A stretch of 64,000 nucleotides of DNA from Geosiphon pyriformis. Taxonomy: Eukaryota > Glomeromycota > Glomeromycetes > Archaeosporales > Geosiphonaceae. The stretch is taken from NCBI GenBank assembly GCA_016748015.1, contig JAAOMT010000618.1, positions 3,301 to 67,300 on the forward strand, read 5' to 3'. How positions within the stretch are numbered: the stretch's first letter is position 1; every line of letters starts with the position of its first letter. The notes under the pieces were generated by a model. It did not search any database, was not told the DNA's origin, and saw only the letters and a program-made list of their open reading frames with translations. A program made the translations under genes and the position numbers. Shown here one piece after another: positions 1-12,179 of this stretch.

Positions 1-2
1 AT

Positions 3-233
3 GAACCTGTCCGTGAAAAAAGACTTAATTCTGAAGAGATACAAGATGGTAACCATAACACGACAAGATATAAAAGTCAATTAATCTCGTCACTTAGAAA
101 AAGGGAATCTGCTTCTTTTACACATGGTAAGCCTTCCATTTAATTTATTCAACATTGAACGATTTTTTTTAATACGAACGCCTTTTTTTCAGATATGGAT
201 TGTGCCATTAGCCTAAGTTATTCATTCAATTAA
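3..233 (+). CDS. 3' end of an unrecognised gene (two terminal exons)
   Basis: An open frame enters from the left edge (first full codon at 3) and runs to a consensus donor after base 126. A pyrimidine-rich acceptor at 191-192 opens a short last exon, 193-230, with TAA at 231-233. The phases agree (G plus AT gives an Asp codon). The visible tail is charged and serine-rich (Arg/Lys/Ser/Glu), with a final hydrophobic-serine stretch. I recognise no domain. The gene is truncated by the window, so its function is unknown; chance open frame cannot be excluded, but the in-phase splice pair and lack of stops favour a real 3' end. Confidence 0.45.
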
Positions 234-2671
234 AAATAGAAACGCACGAAATCAGTAAGCACTTGATATTCTTATTACTATTTATATTTATATTTATATT
301 TAACTATAAAATCGTTTAAACAGATAATTTTTTTTGGTTAAAATGATTTTGAAAAATTTAATATAATTCATATACCTATAAATACGCAAGTATTATTCCA
401 TCAGGCTACTAGTTTAGTTTTTATTCTCTAGAAGATAATCTATGTACGTAGATGTAATATTTATTCTAAACTGATATATTCAATAACTAAATTTCTGACT
501 TCTATTACATTTTCCATTTCTCAGATTGTAAAATTTAATAAAATCGTTATTCTTTAATGTATTTGATAATTTGACTTCTCAAATTATTTTAACTTATGAT
601 GACATATAAAAACAGCAAAATCACAAATTATGGATATTTCAAAGGAATGGGTTAGGGTTTTAAATCTTTAGAAGAATAAGAAATTTCCTCAGATCCCTAA
701 AACTCAAAACATTTTAATTCATTAAAATCAACAAAAACGGCGGGTAAGTATGATAATATTATAAGGTAGTGGAGGGTCTATTATGGCTTCTTAATTACAA
801 TAAAGAAAAGGAATCTCGAATCATATTAGATTTTTAATTTGTTCTTTATCTTAATTTGGTATTTAAAATAAGAAGCATTCATTAATTATTTAGAAAAGTA
901 TTACCCTCTAGAAATAATTAAGGTTGTCTAACAAAAATTGTAAAAAACCAGGGCATAGTAAAAGAAAAAAATTGACACTAGTATTTTATCATAATTGTAT
1001 TCTTATTTTGTTTTCTGTAGTGTTGCTACAGTGATACTTTTGAAATTTAGCTTTCTGATAAGATAAAATTTTTGACAATTAAATATTTTCCCAAAGGCTT
1101 TATCAGTTGAAAACTTTACTTTTAAATTTTCTATACCTAAGCGGCTGTTTTCTCTTCAATTTTTTATTATTTTTATTATTTGATGGTATAAAACTCTACT
1201 ATATTCTTTTATTTTTTTATAGTGTGGTGCTCATGAGAAATTCGTGGATTTGCTGCCTGCTAGGGTGCCGTGACGTGAATGTCGCGTCCGATTGTTTGTT
1301 AGATAATGATAACGTAGTGCTAGATCTAGTTTAGGTAGTCTTGATTGGGTTGCTGGCTAGTCACGTTTATATATGTAGATAGCGAAAGGGCTACACTATA
1401 TTTGGTATTAAAAAAAAAATTCTATTTTCAATGTTTAATTTGAATTTAAATTGAAAAAATTAAAATTTTTATTCTCAATCAAAGTTTTACTTATGATTTG
1501 GATTAAATTAAATATTAAGTGCCATTAATAATAAAATTTATAATACTATTAGTGTAAAAATTTTTATAGACTACTTAAATCAGAAACATGGCTAACAATT
1601 TAGCAAAAATTATTATTAATTTGTGAAATTCGTCATTTTTCTAATTTAGTTTGTATAATTCTGATTGAAAAATTAGAAAAGGATTTTCCCTTCCCAAAGG
1701 GGGTATATTATCGATAAAAATATTCGTTCATTCAACATTATTAATAATCATATTAGACGCAGTAATTTTTTCTACAACGGATGTCATATCTTTGAAATAA
1801 ATATTTCAATTTTATTTCTACACAAGGAATAGAAACAATTAAATAAAATTGTAAATTATAAAATTCCTCACCTTAAGGAGATTACATGAGTATCGAATGT
1901 ATAAAACTCATTGAAGACCACTGATTCGGCATTTATATTTAATCCCAAAAAATTTTAAAACCATTGCACATAAAGGATTCAGGTTGTTCTTTTCTGAAAC
2001 GAAGCTTTGCAATAATATGTTATCTTTTTTCTAAACCATTCTCCTTTAACTCTTAATTTTGCCAAAATCTAATTAAGTATATTATTGCATGAATTACTCT
2101 AAAGAGCTGAGATTTATGATTCGAACATGCTGCAATGAATTCCACTGATAGTTTCCATTATATCTAAATATAGCATTTCTATAAATGCATTTTTTGATCT
2201 TAAAATGAAATAATGACCAAATACCTAATTGTAACTGGTGAGCGAAACAGGGAAGAAAAATAATATTTGGATTTTATAGTCTTAACGTCATCTAAAATAT
2301 ATATAATATTATCATTATTAATATAAATAAAGAATATAGTATTTAGACTTCATATGAAGTTATAAATTAGCAGCAAAAAAATCTGTTGATTCAATATTAC
2401 TTTAACAATAATGAGGACAGCATCAATCAAATAAAATGTCATTGACTATTTTTGTAACAGTCTTTTTTAATATTCCCCATTTTGAATAGTGTTCACATTC
2501 ATTGGTGAAAGAACGTTTTAAAGCTTTCTCCTTTGCTAATAATTGTAATGTATTTGGTCAGTCTATATAAAAATTTATTAGTCAAATATCACGTGTTGAT
2601 TGTAAGATAACAATAATAATGATGAAAATTTGGATTTAGAATACAGATCCTCCATCTACTACATCTATATA
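234..2671. other. Intergenic, A+T-rich, no supported gene
   Basis: Both strands are rich in stops. The longest open frame (1107-1334, +) starts at a non-ATG codon, is hydrophobic then ordinary, and matches nothing I know. No tRNA, repeat array or clear transposon remnant was seen. It probably holds the 3' flanks of the left-edge gene and of the BAG gene. Confidence 0.5.
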
Positions 2672-3540
2672 TTAAAGGGATGAAGAATTTTTAATTAACT
2701 GTTCTTTAACACTGTCAACGCGATCTATCAACCCTTGAGTGAATTTCACTGCTTCTCTTCTTTTTAATCTGGCTGTTTCGAATTCTGGAGGACAGCCAAC
2801 CGAGTCAAGTGATAACAAAGATTGCATAAGCTTTTCGACGATATATTGATGTGCATCTATCAATTTCTGCCGAAGTTTATCATCGTTCGGAACGGAAGAA
2901 ATATGAGAGGCAACAGACATTTCAAAGGACTCAATTTCTGGCAGTAAGTTACCACTTATTCTTTCGACTGATTGAGAGATTCGTGTCAAAAGAGCATGTT
3001 CCTCGGGAGATCCCGTTGAAGTCTGGGCAAGCTCTTTTTGCTATTTCAAGTATTTTTGAAGGTTATCCTTATGCGTACAAAAAGCTGAAACTAACTAAGA
3101 AAACTTACATCCGGCTTTGAACCCATCAAGAGAACTTTCGAAGAAGGATGAAGCCCAAGTGAGGAAAGAATCGCTGTTTCATCTTTCATCACAGCTTTTT
3201 CAAATTGATTATTTAGTTACTATGTTCAAATCTAAAACAAAAACTTGACTGCAAAATTTTAATTAAATTACTTTAGCACAAACTTACCACCAGATAGTAC
3301 CAACTTTTGGCCGTTCAACGGTACACCAGTCATTTCCTTTAACCGCTCTTTTAATTCCTTTAAGGTTGTCCCCTCTAGCGATCCTGGCCCTTCTTTTTCA
3401 AACCCTACATTAAATTTTTCCCGTCCCCAAGTTATAAAGATCTCTGGATTGCTATGTGGATCTAAAAAATGAAAGCTTTAGACTTGGGAGGAAAATATCT
3501 GGGATTTCTAAGATAGGCTCTGTTTCACATCACCTTCCAT
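2672..3540 (-). CDS. BAG1-like Hsp70 co-chaperone (ubiquitin-like + BAG domain)
   Basis: Minus-strand gene in four exons: 3540-3534, 3461-3288, 3194-3109 and 3040-2672, about 211 aa. The first exon is only ATGGAAG, joined in phase. Residues ~5-88 form a ubiquitin-like domain (FITWGREKF start, LKERLKEMTG, SGAVMKDE, and an SSLGLHPSSKVLLMGSK end, as in BAG1). Residues ~98-210 are helical and acidic/basic patterned, with IVEKLMQSLLSLDSV and RLKRREAVK, as in BAG domains. BAG proteins bind the Hsp70 ATPase domain and drive nucleotide exchange; the ubiquitin-like part links to the proteasome (family knowledge). No membrane segment is seen, so this is the cytosolic form rather than Snl1-like. It is divergent from MFAP1 295 bp away. 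The tiny first exon is the least certain part. Confidence 0.85.
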
Positions 3541-3835
3541 TGTGTTCTTTGTGGATAAGAAAAAAACATAGGGTTTGGCGTATCGCCAGAGGACAACAAA
3601 GGGCAATGCAATGTCCACGGAAATTTTTGTTATTTGAAAAAGGGTAAGTAAAAAATTGAAGTTGAGAGAGGGGCAAAGCTAGTAAAGGCTGTGAATCTCA
3701 GGGAACTGTGTCACTTGATAAGATCAATTATCAAGCTAAACTTAAAAAAGCTACAATGATGATCCCCTAGTAAATTCTAAAACGAATTCAAAAGTCCCAC
3801 TAGTTTCAATTTACTGCACCCTTTTCCTGTATATT
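3541..3835. promoter_or_regulatory. Shared divergent promoter region, BAG gene / MFAP1
   Basis: Only 295 bp separate the start codons of two divergent genes, so both 5' UTRs and core promoters must lie here or in the first exons. No clear TATA box or operator was seen. Inference from layout only. Confidence 0.45.
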
Positions 3836-5704
3836 ATGGCAGCACGCGGAGGTAAAAATTCTAAAGGAGAAGCTGTTCCTCAACCGGTGAAAGTTCAGCG
3901 TTATTGGCCGGGAAAGATTCCTGAAGGTGTGAAAGAATATTCTTCGTCTGAGGAAGAGGACGAGGACGAACAACAACAATTCGAAAAACAAAAAGAGCGT
4001 GAACTCATAACTAGCGTCCAAAAGGTCGATCTTTCAGAGCGTGAGGTTGCTTCAGATCGACGCTTGCGGAGGCTGCAAGGCGCAAAAGAAGCGGGGACTT
4101 TTGAACAAATAGAGCGGAGACGTCATGCCGGAAAAACAGTGATTTCTGACCTTCAAAGTGTGGAAGGGCAACTTCTTTTACAAGAACCTGAAGATGAAAG
4201 TGAGATTGCTCTACGTCGTAAACTTTTGAGGGACCGAGCGATCGAGCAGCGTAGACAAGAAGAAGAAAGCCTAAAAGTCGAAGAAGCTCAAAGAAACATT
4301 TCAGAGAAGCTAAAGGACACGGAGAATGAGGAGGTAAACGACAATATCTCCTCGCCTTAAAGCTATCATGAAAGTGCGATTTTCTGACTAATGTGTAATC
4401 AAATGCTATAGGAAAGTGATAGTGAATATTCCTCTGAATATGAGACAGATACAGAGGAAGACGAAACCATAAATAGACAATTAAAAAAACCGATATTCAT
4501 ACCAAAGTACATCTCAAGTTCTAATACTTTCAAGATTTTCATGGTTCCTAATTTAGGTATTAAAAAATAACGCTGGTCTAAATTTATTATAGAGCTCATC
4601 GAGAGACTATAATGGAAAGAGAACGGTTAGAACAAGAAGCGATTGAGGCCGAAAGAAAACAGCAAGAAGCCCTAGAAGAACGCAGAAAAGAAACACATTC
4701 ATTGTTGGCTGAGAAAATTCAACAAGAGATGTTAAAAGAAGGTTTTTCTCAACTTAATCTCAGTCATCAATTACTTTTCCATTTTCTTGTGTTCTCATTA
4801 TTTGATATCAAATATACTATAGTAACGGAAGACGCCAACGGTTCTAAAGAAGTCGACGATACGGATGGAGTTGATGAACAGGCTGAATATGAAGCTTGGA
4901 AATTGCGTGAATTAAAAAGAATTAAAAGAGACAAAGAAGAGAGAGAGGCGTAAGAAAATTTTTTATTAATCAAATCGAGGTGCAAGTCGAAATTTAATCA
5001 AGTTTCTTTTAGAAGGGAGAAGGAACAAGAGGAAATAGAGCATAGACGTAATATGAATGAGCAACAACGCTTGAAAGAAGATTTGGAACGTGTCAAAAAA
5101 CAGCGCGAAGAAAAGCCGAAAGGAAAATACAAATTTTTGCAAAAGTATTACCATAAGGGTTCATTTTATCTCGTAAGTGTGATCGAATTCTCATTGTTTC
5201 CTTTTTTTCAATGAAACTTATTCTTAGATTTTCAAAATTCTAGGACCCAAATGATCTTCTTTACAAAAGGGACTATACGGAGGCAACACCTGATGAAGCC
5301 GGTAGGAATTTTGTCTAGGAAAATATTTTACATCAGATTCTAAGGTCTACGAATAAATTACTGACATCTACCTGATATTGATCTTATTTACAAAAGCTCA
5401 TAAGGAAATGTTACCAAAAGTTATGCAAGTCAAGAATTTTGGACGTGCTGGACAGACAAAATGGACCCATTTGGCTGATCAAGATACCTCAAAAGTTTGT
5501 TTTTCCTTTTTGACCTATAAGCTTCAACATATGAAATTTCCTCCTAAGGTTATATAATCTATAATAATGATTATCACTGACTTTCAGAGAGATTCGGCCT
5601 GGGTTCAGAAAACCGAAATCAATAAACGTACTATACAAAAGATGGCTGGTTTGCACCCTGGAGGGTTCGATAAACCTACGGCAAAAAAAAGAAGATTTGA
5701 TTAA
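3836..5704 (+). CDS. MFAP1: Microfibrillar-associated protein 1 homologue (spliceosome component)
   Basis: Eight exons: 3836-4333, 4412-4506, 4593-4741, 4823-4949, 5013-5172, 5244-5301, 5397-5494 and 5588-5704, all GT-AG and in phase, giving about 433 aa against about 439 in human. The N-terminal half is charged coiled coil (acidic [10 protein letters not shown], then RRRHAG). The C-terminal half carries the family signature: [63 protein letters not shown], and an AKKRRFD basic end. MFAP1 joins the spliceosomal B complex with Prp38 and aids pre-mRNA splicing in the nucleus (family knowledge). Intron 3 (4742-4822) is a multiple of three without stops, so a retained-intron form would stay open, but its 27 hydrophobic residues are absent from the family. 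Intact as read. Confidence 0.93.
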
Positions 5705-6577
5705 TGTCATTCTCGGATGGTGGAGGTTGTTCAACACTTTGGACTTTTGTCAGTGTTCGATCTCCAATTTGTCAATCTTATTGCTTAATCTTCTCAAATG
5801 CAATGGAAGATTATGGGCATCTTTTAAAATTATCGGAGAAAAGGTGGGTACCATGTAAAATGACCAGTTGTATAGGTCGAATGTGGATATGGTAAGTGTA
5901 AAATTTTCGTGTGTTCGTATTATTTAGAGGAAATTTCTCCTCTTGCCGATTACTTCCCCATTGAAAATCCATCTTGTCTGCTAATTCATATATTTTGGTT
6001 GACCAACAATTAAGGTGTAGAAATCTATAATTTCCATTAAGATCGATTATTATGAACGGGCAAGAATATTTCAGCATGATCAAAGGGAATTTTTGGTCTG
6101 ACGCCTAATCCTGGATTGAGGAGATCGGAAACACGTCAATGATTGGTCTGTGATTATCTATTAATCTGGTCAAATGAATATTCGTATCCCATTATAACTG
6201 GGACTTGAAAACAATGGAAAATGAAACTATTCAATATAACATTCCATTTAATGAAAATGGGAACAACAACCATTGATATAGGAAGCATAAATTTTGCCTT
6301 TTATTAAGACGGAAATGTAGAATTCGAAAGTGCTCTTATTTCTCGACCAACTTCACAGTATACAAGATTGGGACATCTTTTACAAAGAATGAGAAAATAT
6401 TTGGCTTGTACAATGCTAGCAATCTTCTATAATTTTACGAAGAAAAAATTCCAAGACAAAAGTTTTAGTCTATCCCTTTACATCTAGCTTGCAGTGTTTG
6501 AGTATTTTTTATCAATGGCAGTCGACCCACCAAATCCAAAACGGTACCAGTCTAAATCTTTCGACACTGTATCTCAC
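5705..6577. other. Intergenic between MFAP1 and a putative minus-strand gene
   Basis: It holds the MFAP1 3' flank. On the minus strand, 6426-6304 is an open segment after a plausible acceptor that could be a second exon of the gene starting at 6815, but the phase can be matched only in a frame I do not recognise. Nothing else is supported. Confidence 0.3.
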
Positions 6578-6815
6578 TTTCGTTCGGGTTATGCGCTAGT
6601 GCACAATAAAAGCCTAACTTTTGCATTTCGGCAAAAATTTCTTTCTCACTCAACTCTCGTAAGCGTACACAGCTCAACCTCTTCTTGTCGTCGTTTTCGG
6701 AGGTTCGACATACCATACTCTGAGGGTCAATTGTATAATTCCCATTTGGTGTTTCTTGAACAAATGATGTAAGACGGGTAACTGCCGCGTGTTTTGGAAT
6801 GCTTGCCATTTTCAT
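6578..6815 (-). CDS. Putative first exon of a small unrecognised gene
   Basis: An ATG at 6815 opens 79 codons plus one base to a good donor (A|GTGAGA) after 6578. The peptide has ordinary composition (PNGNYTIDPQSMVCRTS, then LRELSEKEIFAEMQKLGFY) and looks coding rather than random, but I cannot name it. The start lies 228 bp from the divergent SPATA20 start, repeating the divergent layout of the BAG/MFAP1 pair. Continuation is unresolved: acceptors near 6427 or 6418 open the same downstream segment in different frames, one ending at 6304-6306. RNA reads would settle it. Confidence 0.35.
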
Positions 6816-7043
6816 TTAATAATTCACGTCTTTATAAGGAAATCTTGATGATTCACTATTCAACGGCATCACCTCATAATTATATTCCTTACAAAAGCTA
6901 CCCTTCGATTTTATAAAGTTTTATATGACGCAAATTTTAAGTAATTACCGATAATATTGACATCATGATCAGCTTCCCACGTGTTTAGAAAACTCTAATA
7001 TTGTGACTTAGGTATTTTACCAACTCAGGAAAATAAATTTAAC

Positions 7044-10000
7044 ATGATACTCCTCAAAAATTTAAAAATATCTAGTGTCCCAATTTATACTTTCTTGTCT
7101 GCTACTTTATCAAAGAAACCAATATTTCCTCAAATAGCAACAAGATTCGTCTCCAATATATCGAGGGAGTCCGGTGATTTAAGATTTTCATTTATTGAAG
7201 AGAACCCCTTGTTTTTTTATCAATGACAGTACGGTGACCAACTTTTATGTAGACTTTTCTGCTCATAATCTCAAAATACGTTTCCAGGGACGACACGACT
7301 ACAAAATATCCAGCAACTATTTTGTCTCAAATTAACTACTAGAAATATGGCCACAACTTCAATTTCTAGTCCCCGTACCAACCGTTTGGCTAATGAAAAA
7401 AGTCCATATCTTTTGGTAAATAATTTTTTATCAATTATTTTAATTTTACAATTGTGCCGTGAAATTTCTTATTGATTGCGGATTTTTTTCCCCAAATAAA
7501 GCAACACGCTGATAACCCAGGTGCGCGTTCAATTTTTAAAATGCGACATTTTATCGATCCATCATAATTTTGGAAAATACATAATCTGAATAAATCTTAA
7601 CTTGCCTAGTCGATTGGTACCCCTGGAGCGAAGAAGCTTTCCAAAAGGCCCGGCGTGAAAATAAGCCAATATTTTTGAGCGTTGGATATAGTACTTGCCA
7701 GCAAGTCACTTTTTTTTATCCTTGGAGATTATTTTACCTGAAGTTTCTCAAAGATTTTAATTTTTAACTTTTCTTCAATTTCAACATGTGATAATTTCCT
7801 TTTGATATAACTGTGACTATAGCTGGTGTCATGTAATGGTATGACATTGTTTTTATTATTATTTCTATTTATATTTGAAATTTACTCAGATTCTCTTACA
7901 TTTAGGCTCATGAGTCCTTTGAAAATAAAGAAATTGCTAAACTCATGAACGAAAATTTTGTCAATGTTAAAGGTAATGAATGTTTACTATAATTTCTGTT
8001 TGAAATGTAATTTATATTTCTTTTTCACCCAACAATTTTTTTATTTTAGTTGACAGGTATTCTTTTCTAAAGAATAACTTGATTTTTCCTGATTTCTTTT
8101 CTTAAATATTGATTTTTTTTAATTCCTCTCCAGAGAAGTTCAACCTGATGTTGATCGGATGTATATGGTATTTTTAGTTTAGTATTTTATAATTCATCTC
8201 TACTTTGACAAGAATTAAAGCTATTTCTTCTTTTCACCAAAGACATTTGTACAGCTTACATCTGGTGGCGGGGGTTGGCCTATGTCGGTCTTCTTAACGG
8301 TAGAGAATCATCATTTTTAATATGTTTATCTCAAAATATTCTTAATTAACATACGGGAAGCTATTATCAAAAATAGCCTGATTTGTACCGTAAGTCGATA
8401 AAATTATTTTAAATTTTGGTACTTACACTTCAAAGCCTTATTAACCAGAGATAAAAAATTATTTCAGCGATATTTGGTGGCACTTATTTTCCTCCTAAGG
8501 ATCAATTCGGCAGGTATGAATTTTAAATTACACAATATTTTTAAACCTTGTGATTTCTAATTTGATCAATATAATGATTGCAGGATCGGATTCCCTTCCT
8601 TGTTAAAGCGTGTAGCCAAGATGTACGAACGATTTCGATGCTGTAATAATATTGAAAATATAATTAGATTCTAATCCTTCGAAATTCCACCAGGTGGAAA
8701 GAAGACCCTGAAGGGTTAAAAAAATCCGGAGAGAGTCTCATTCAACAATTGCGTCTGTATTCCAACGTAAGCTGTGTGCTTTATTCCACGTTTTTGTGAA
8801 AAATAATCAATGGCTGATAATAGCCTTTATTAAAGGCCGATGCTCAAGGTGTTAGCAAAGATGTACTTAATATTAATGTCGCCCATAAATGTTACCAGCA
8901 TTTCTTCAGTACCTTTGATGAGAAGGAGGGTGGTTTCGGCGGTAAACGCAATTCTTCTTCCCTGCTTGGCACATGTTATATTGTCTCAATTAAATATTCC
9001 CAATTACTCTGCTGACTTTAGGTGAGCCCAAATTTCCAACGCCCGTTCAATTCCACTTTCTCCTTCGTTATTACTTTTACATCAACTCCGATCTTGGAAA
9101 CATGGACGGAGATACTTTTGGTAACATGTCAGTTGCCGAAATTCGTGTAAGAGGAGATCGTTTAGGGATTGATTTTAAAGGATGTTTAGAGAAAGTTGAT
9201 TTTGTGAATAAAATTCGAAAAGTTGTGGGGAACCGACGTCAAGCAGCCCAAAAAACTATCGAAATGGTGAAATTTACATTGACGGTAAGTTTATCAATGG
9301 GCGGATTTTCAATCCTTTACTTTTGGAGCCAATATGTGAGTAATTGATTAAAAATTGTCATCTAGAAAATTGCCAAAGGAGGCATCCATGGTAGGCATGA
9401 AGTTTTAACTTTGTCATACTGATAATCTTTCCGTTTCAAATATTATTCTTTAACGGATTTTTTTATACACATAGATCATATAGGCAATGGGTTTCACCGG
9501 TAATAACACATCCCAATCATTAATCTTGGCGCATTAGTTAATCAATATATTAAAAGCAATTTTTGACATTACAGTTACTCTACAGATCGTTACTGGCACG
9601 TTCCTCATTTTGAGAAAATGGTGAGCGTATTTTAAAAGTTTTTCCTATAAGTGCAGTAATTTAACTTTCATCTCTATCGACTTCAGCTTTACGATCAAGC
9701 TCAACTACTTTCGACCTATATCGAAATGTATTTGATAAGCAAAGAAGATTATTTTGCTGAGGTAGTATTAAGTCTTATATCATGTGGATGTGCTTGAACT
9801 TTTTATCGACCTAAAAGCTGTTTTTTTAGGTTGCTCGTGATATTGTGAAATACGTCGAACGCGATTTGAGAGATCCTGTTGGAGGAGGTTTTTATTCTGC
9901 CGAAGATGCTGATTCATATCCCCATATTGATGCCGAGCATAAACTTGGTAAGATAATATCTTTACATAAAATATCCCCGAGAAATTTAACTTTCGCGAGT

Positions 10001-11827
10001 ATTTGGTAAAGATTACCTTTTTTTTGTATTTAGAGGGCGCTTTTGCAGTTTGGGAAAAGTCTGAAATATACAATATTCTTGGGCAAGAGGACTCGGAAAT
10101 ATTCTGTTGGCATTTCGGTGTTGAAGAGAAAGGGAATGTTCCCAGCGAGAAAGATATACAGGGCGAGTTGGTTAACAAAGTATTTATCTTCGGTTTTTCA
10201 AGGCTTCATAAGATATCAATATATTAATGGATCGGACTACGCTAATAAGCACTTACAACTCCTTTTTTGGTTGCTATTCTTTACTATTTTATTCATTTGG
10301 ATTAGAACGTTTTAATTGAGCGCCACACGATTGAAGAAACCGCAAATCAATTCAAAATTTCCCTCGAAAACTTGAATCAAATTCTTACGAGATCCAAGGA
10401 AAAGTTGGCAAAACATCGATTTGAGAAGCGGCCAAAGCCTCACAGAGATGAAAAAATTCTTACTGCCTGGAATGGTAACAAGTCACCCAGAACAAAGAAT
10501 ATGGTCTTGCAGAGATTGGTTTGTTGATGCTTAGTTACTTTTTGAACTCTTAGGCCTGATGATATCGGCCCTCGTGCGAGCCTATGAAGCATTAGGTGAA
10601 AAAAAGTATCTTGCTCTAGCTATAAACTCGGCCAAATTTTTGAAAGAGAAGATGTATGACCCAGACCGTAAGGTGCTGCGTCGAAGTTTTTTAGGAGAGC
10701 CCAGCAAAGTTGATGGGTTTTCAGATGACTACAGGTTATTAAGGATTCTAATCTAAGATATTTCAATTAAGTTGAATATATATTGTATATTTACTGATAT
10801 TCATCTTTATTAGTTTTTTAATTCAAGGTACATGCTTCGATTCGAATTGATCAATTACTATAAGTCCCAATTGTATTCAATTTAATGAAAATGGACTTGA
10901 TCTTTCATTTAGGTCTCCTTGATCTTTACGAAGCCACATTAAATGAAGAGCATCTTGCTTGGGCCATCGATCTTCAAAACACACAAAATGAATTGTTTTA
11001 TGATCGAGAAGGTGGAGGCTTTTTCAATGCTCCCGCGGGAAATAAGAATATCCTCCTCAGGATGAAGGATGGCGAGTAATAAATATTTTAAGATCAATAT
11101 ATTTATACTACATAAGATTACTTATTTATTTTTTAATAGAACATGATGGAGCCGAACCTTCATCGTATGTGTTTCTGGTTTTTCTAATTTACGCACTCCA
11201 GTTGCTGATATTATCAAAATTCTTTTTGAACCTTAATGTAATTCCTATTATTTACCAGAAACTCGGTCTCCGTGAGCAACTTGGTTCGATTATACACTTA
11301 CATTCAAAATCCAGACTATAACTCGAAAGCAGAAGCAACTTTATTATCCAATGTGAAAACATTACAACAACATCCATATGCGATGCCTGCATTGGTTGCC
11401 AGCATGATCCTTTATTTAAAAGGCATTAAACAAGTAAGTCAATAGTGAAACTCAAAATCTTGATCGCTGAGATGGAGCATCTTCCATCTTTACGATACCA
11501 AAGTTTCTTATAAGTTCCTTCTCATTTTCGTAGATCGTGATTATTGGTTCTCCTGATCATCCTACTGTTGGGAAATATCTAGAGATCATTCGACAGCGTT
11601 TCTTGCCCAACCGCGCATTGATTTTGACTCCAACTTCCTCTGATATAGGTTCTTCTATTTTGGCTAAGAGAAATGATGTAGTGAAAAGTATCTTACAAAT
11701 AGATGGGGGAATTAGCAGCGGACAAAATGAAGCATCACCTGCCATTCATATTTGCGAGAATTTCACATGCGGCTTGCCAATTCAAGAACCCGCAGTTTTT
11801 AAAGACCAACTAGAGAAATCCCTTTAA
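7044..11827 (+). CDS. SPATA20: SPATA20/YyaL-type protein, thioredoxin-fold + six-hairpin domain, 28 exons
   Basis: I place 28 exons: 7044-7173, 7288-7415, 7502-7520, 7610-7700, 7823-7838, 7906-7972, 8050-8056, 8134-8167, 8243-8299, 8377-8389, 8468-8513, 8584-8622, 8694-8766, 8836-8941, 9022-9284, 9366-9390, 9475-9499, 9575-9620, 9687-9761, 9830-9947, 10034-10179, 10306-10474, 10554-10734, 10814-10827, 10913-11071, 11140-11164, 11259-11433 and 11534-11827, about 846 aa. Residues 1-42 are basic and serine-rich, like a mitochondrial presequence. Then come [20 protein letters not shown] and the thioredoxin-like CHWCHVM (122-128), [86 protein letters not shown] and DGAEPSSNSVS. The family is conserved; its reaction is unclear. 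Exons of 7, 13, 14, 16 and 19 nt, and GC donors after 7700 and 11071, are forced by the protein. About 50 extra residues (9084-9236) are unusual. An AATAAA lies near 11920. Confidence 0.93.
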
Positions 11828-12179
11828 GCCAGGAGCAATTATCCTTTTTTCAAAGCCTCGTTGGAATCAGGAGTCTTTCTTTTTGTATCACCAAACTTCT
11901 TGGTTTTTGTTGGAATCTTGAATAAATATTTTGTTTAGTATTATTATTATTAACCTATAGAGGGTTTGCATTTCTTACGTTCCCAAATAGATTATGTCAA
12001 AAATAATTCAACCTTGACAGAATATGTATTTCTCAATTTCAAATCTATTTTTGAAAATTTCTGCTTTATAAAAAAATAAAGAACTCGATAAGTAAAAACT
12101 TTAAACAAAAAAATTTTCAAAGACTGATAGATTAATTTATGATTAAAACTAGTTTATTCAAATAACCATTCAGCTTTTA
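11828..12179. other. SPATA20 3' flank, start of repeat territory
   Basis: It contains the probable poly(A) signal (AATAAA near 11920), then increasingly A+T-rich sequence without genes. It marks the border between the gene island and the 46-kb transposon block. Confidence 0.5.

Noticed and set aside
1107-1334. 75-codon open frame
   Set aside because: No ATG start, no splice context, no homology I recognise; the C-terminal part is not protein-like.
4742-4822. Read-through of MFAP1 intron 3 as coding
   Set aside because: It is open and in frame, but has GT-AG ends, encodes a hydrophobic stretch absent from MFAP1 proteins, and interrupts a charged coiled coil.
11072-11139. Frameshift in SPATA20 after 11075
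   Set aside because: A GT donor gives a frame error, but a GC donor one codon earlier (after 11071) restores the conserved [12 protein letters not shown], and the gene already has another GC-AG intron.
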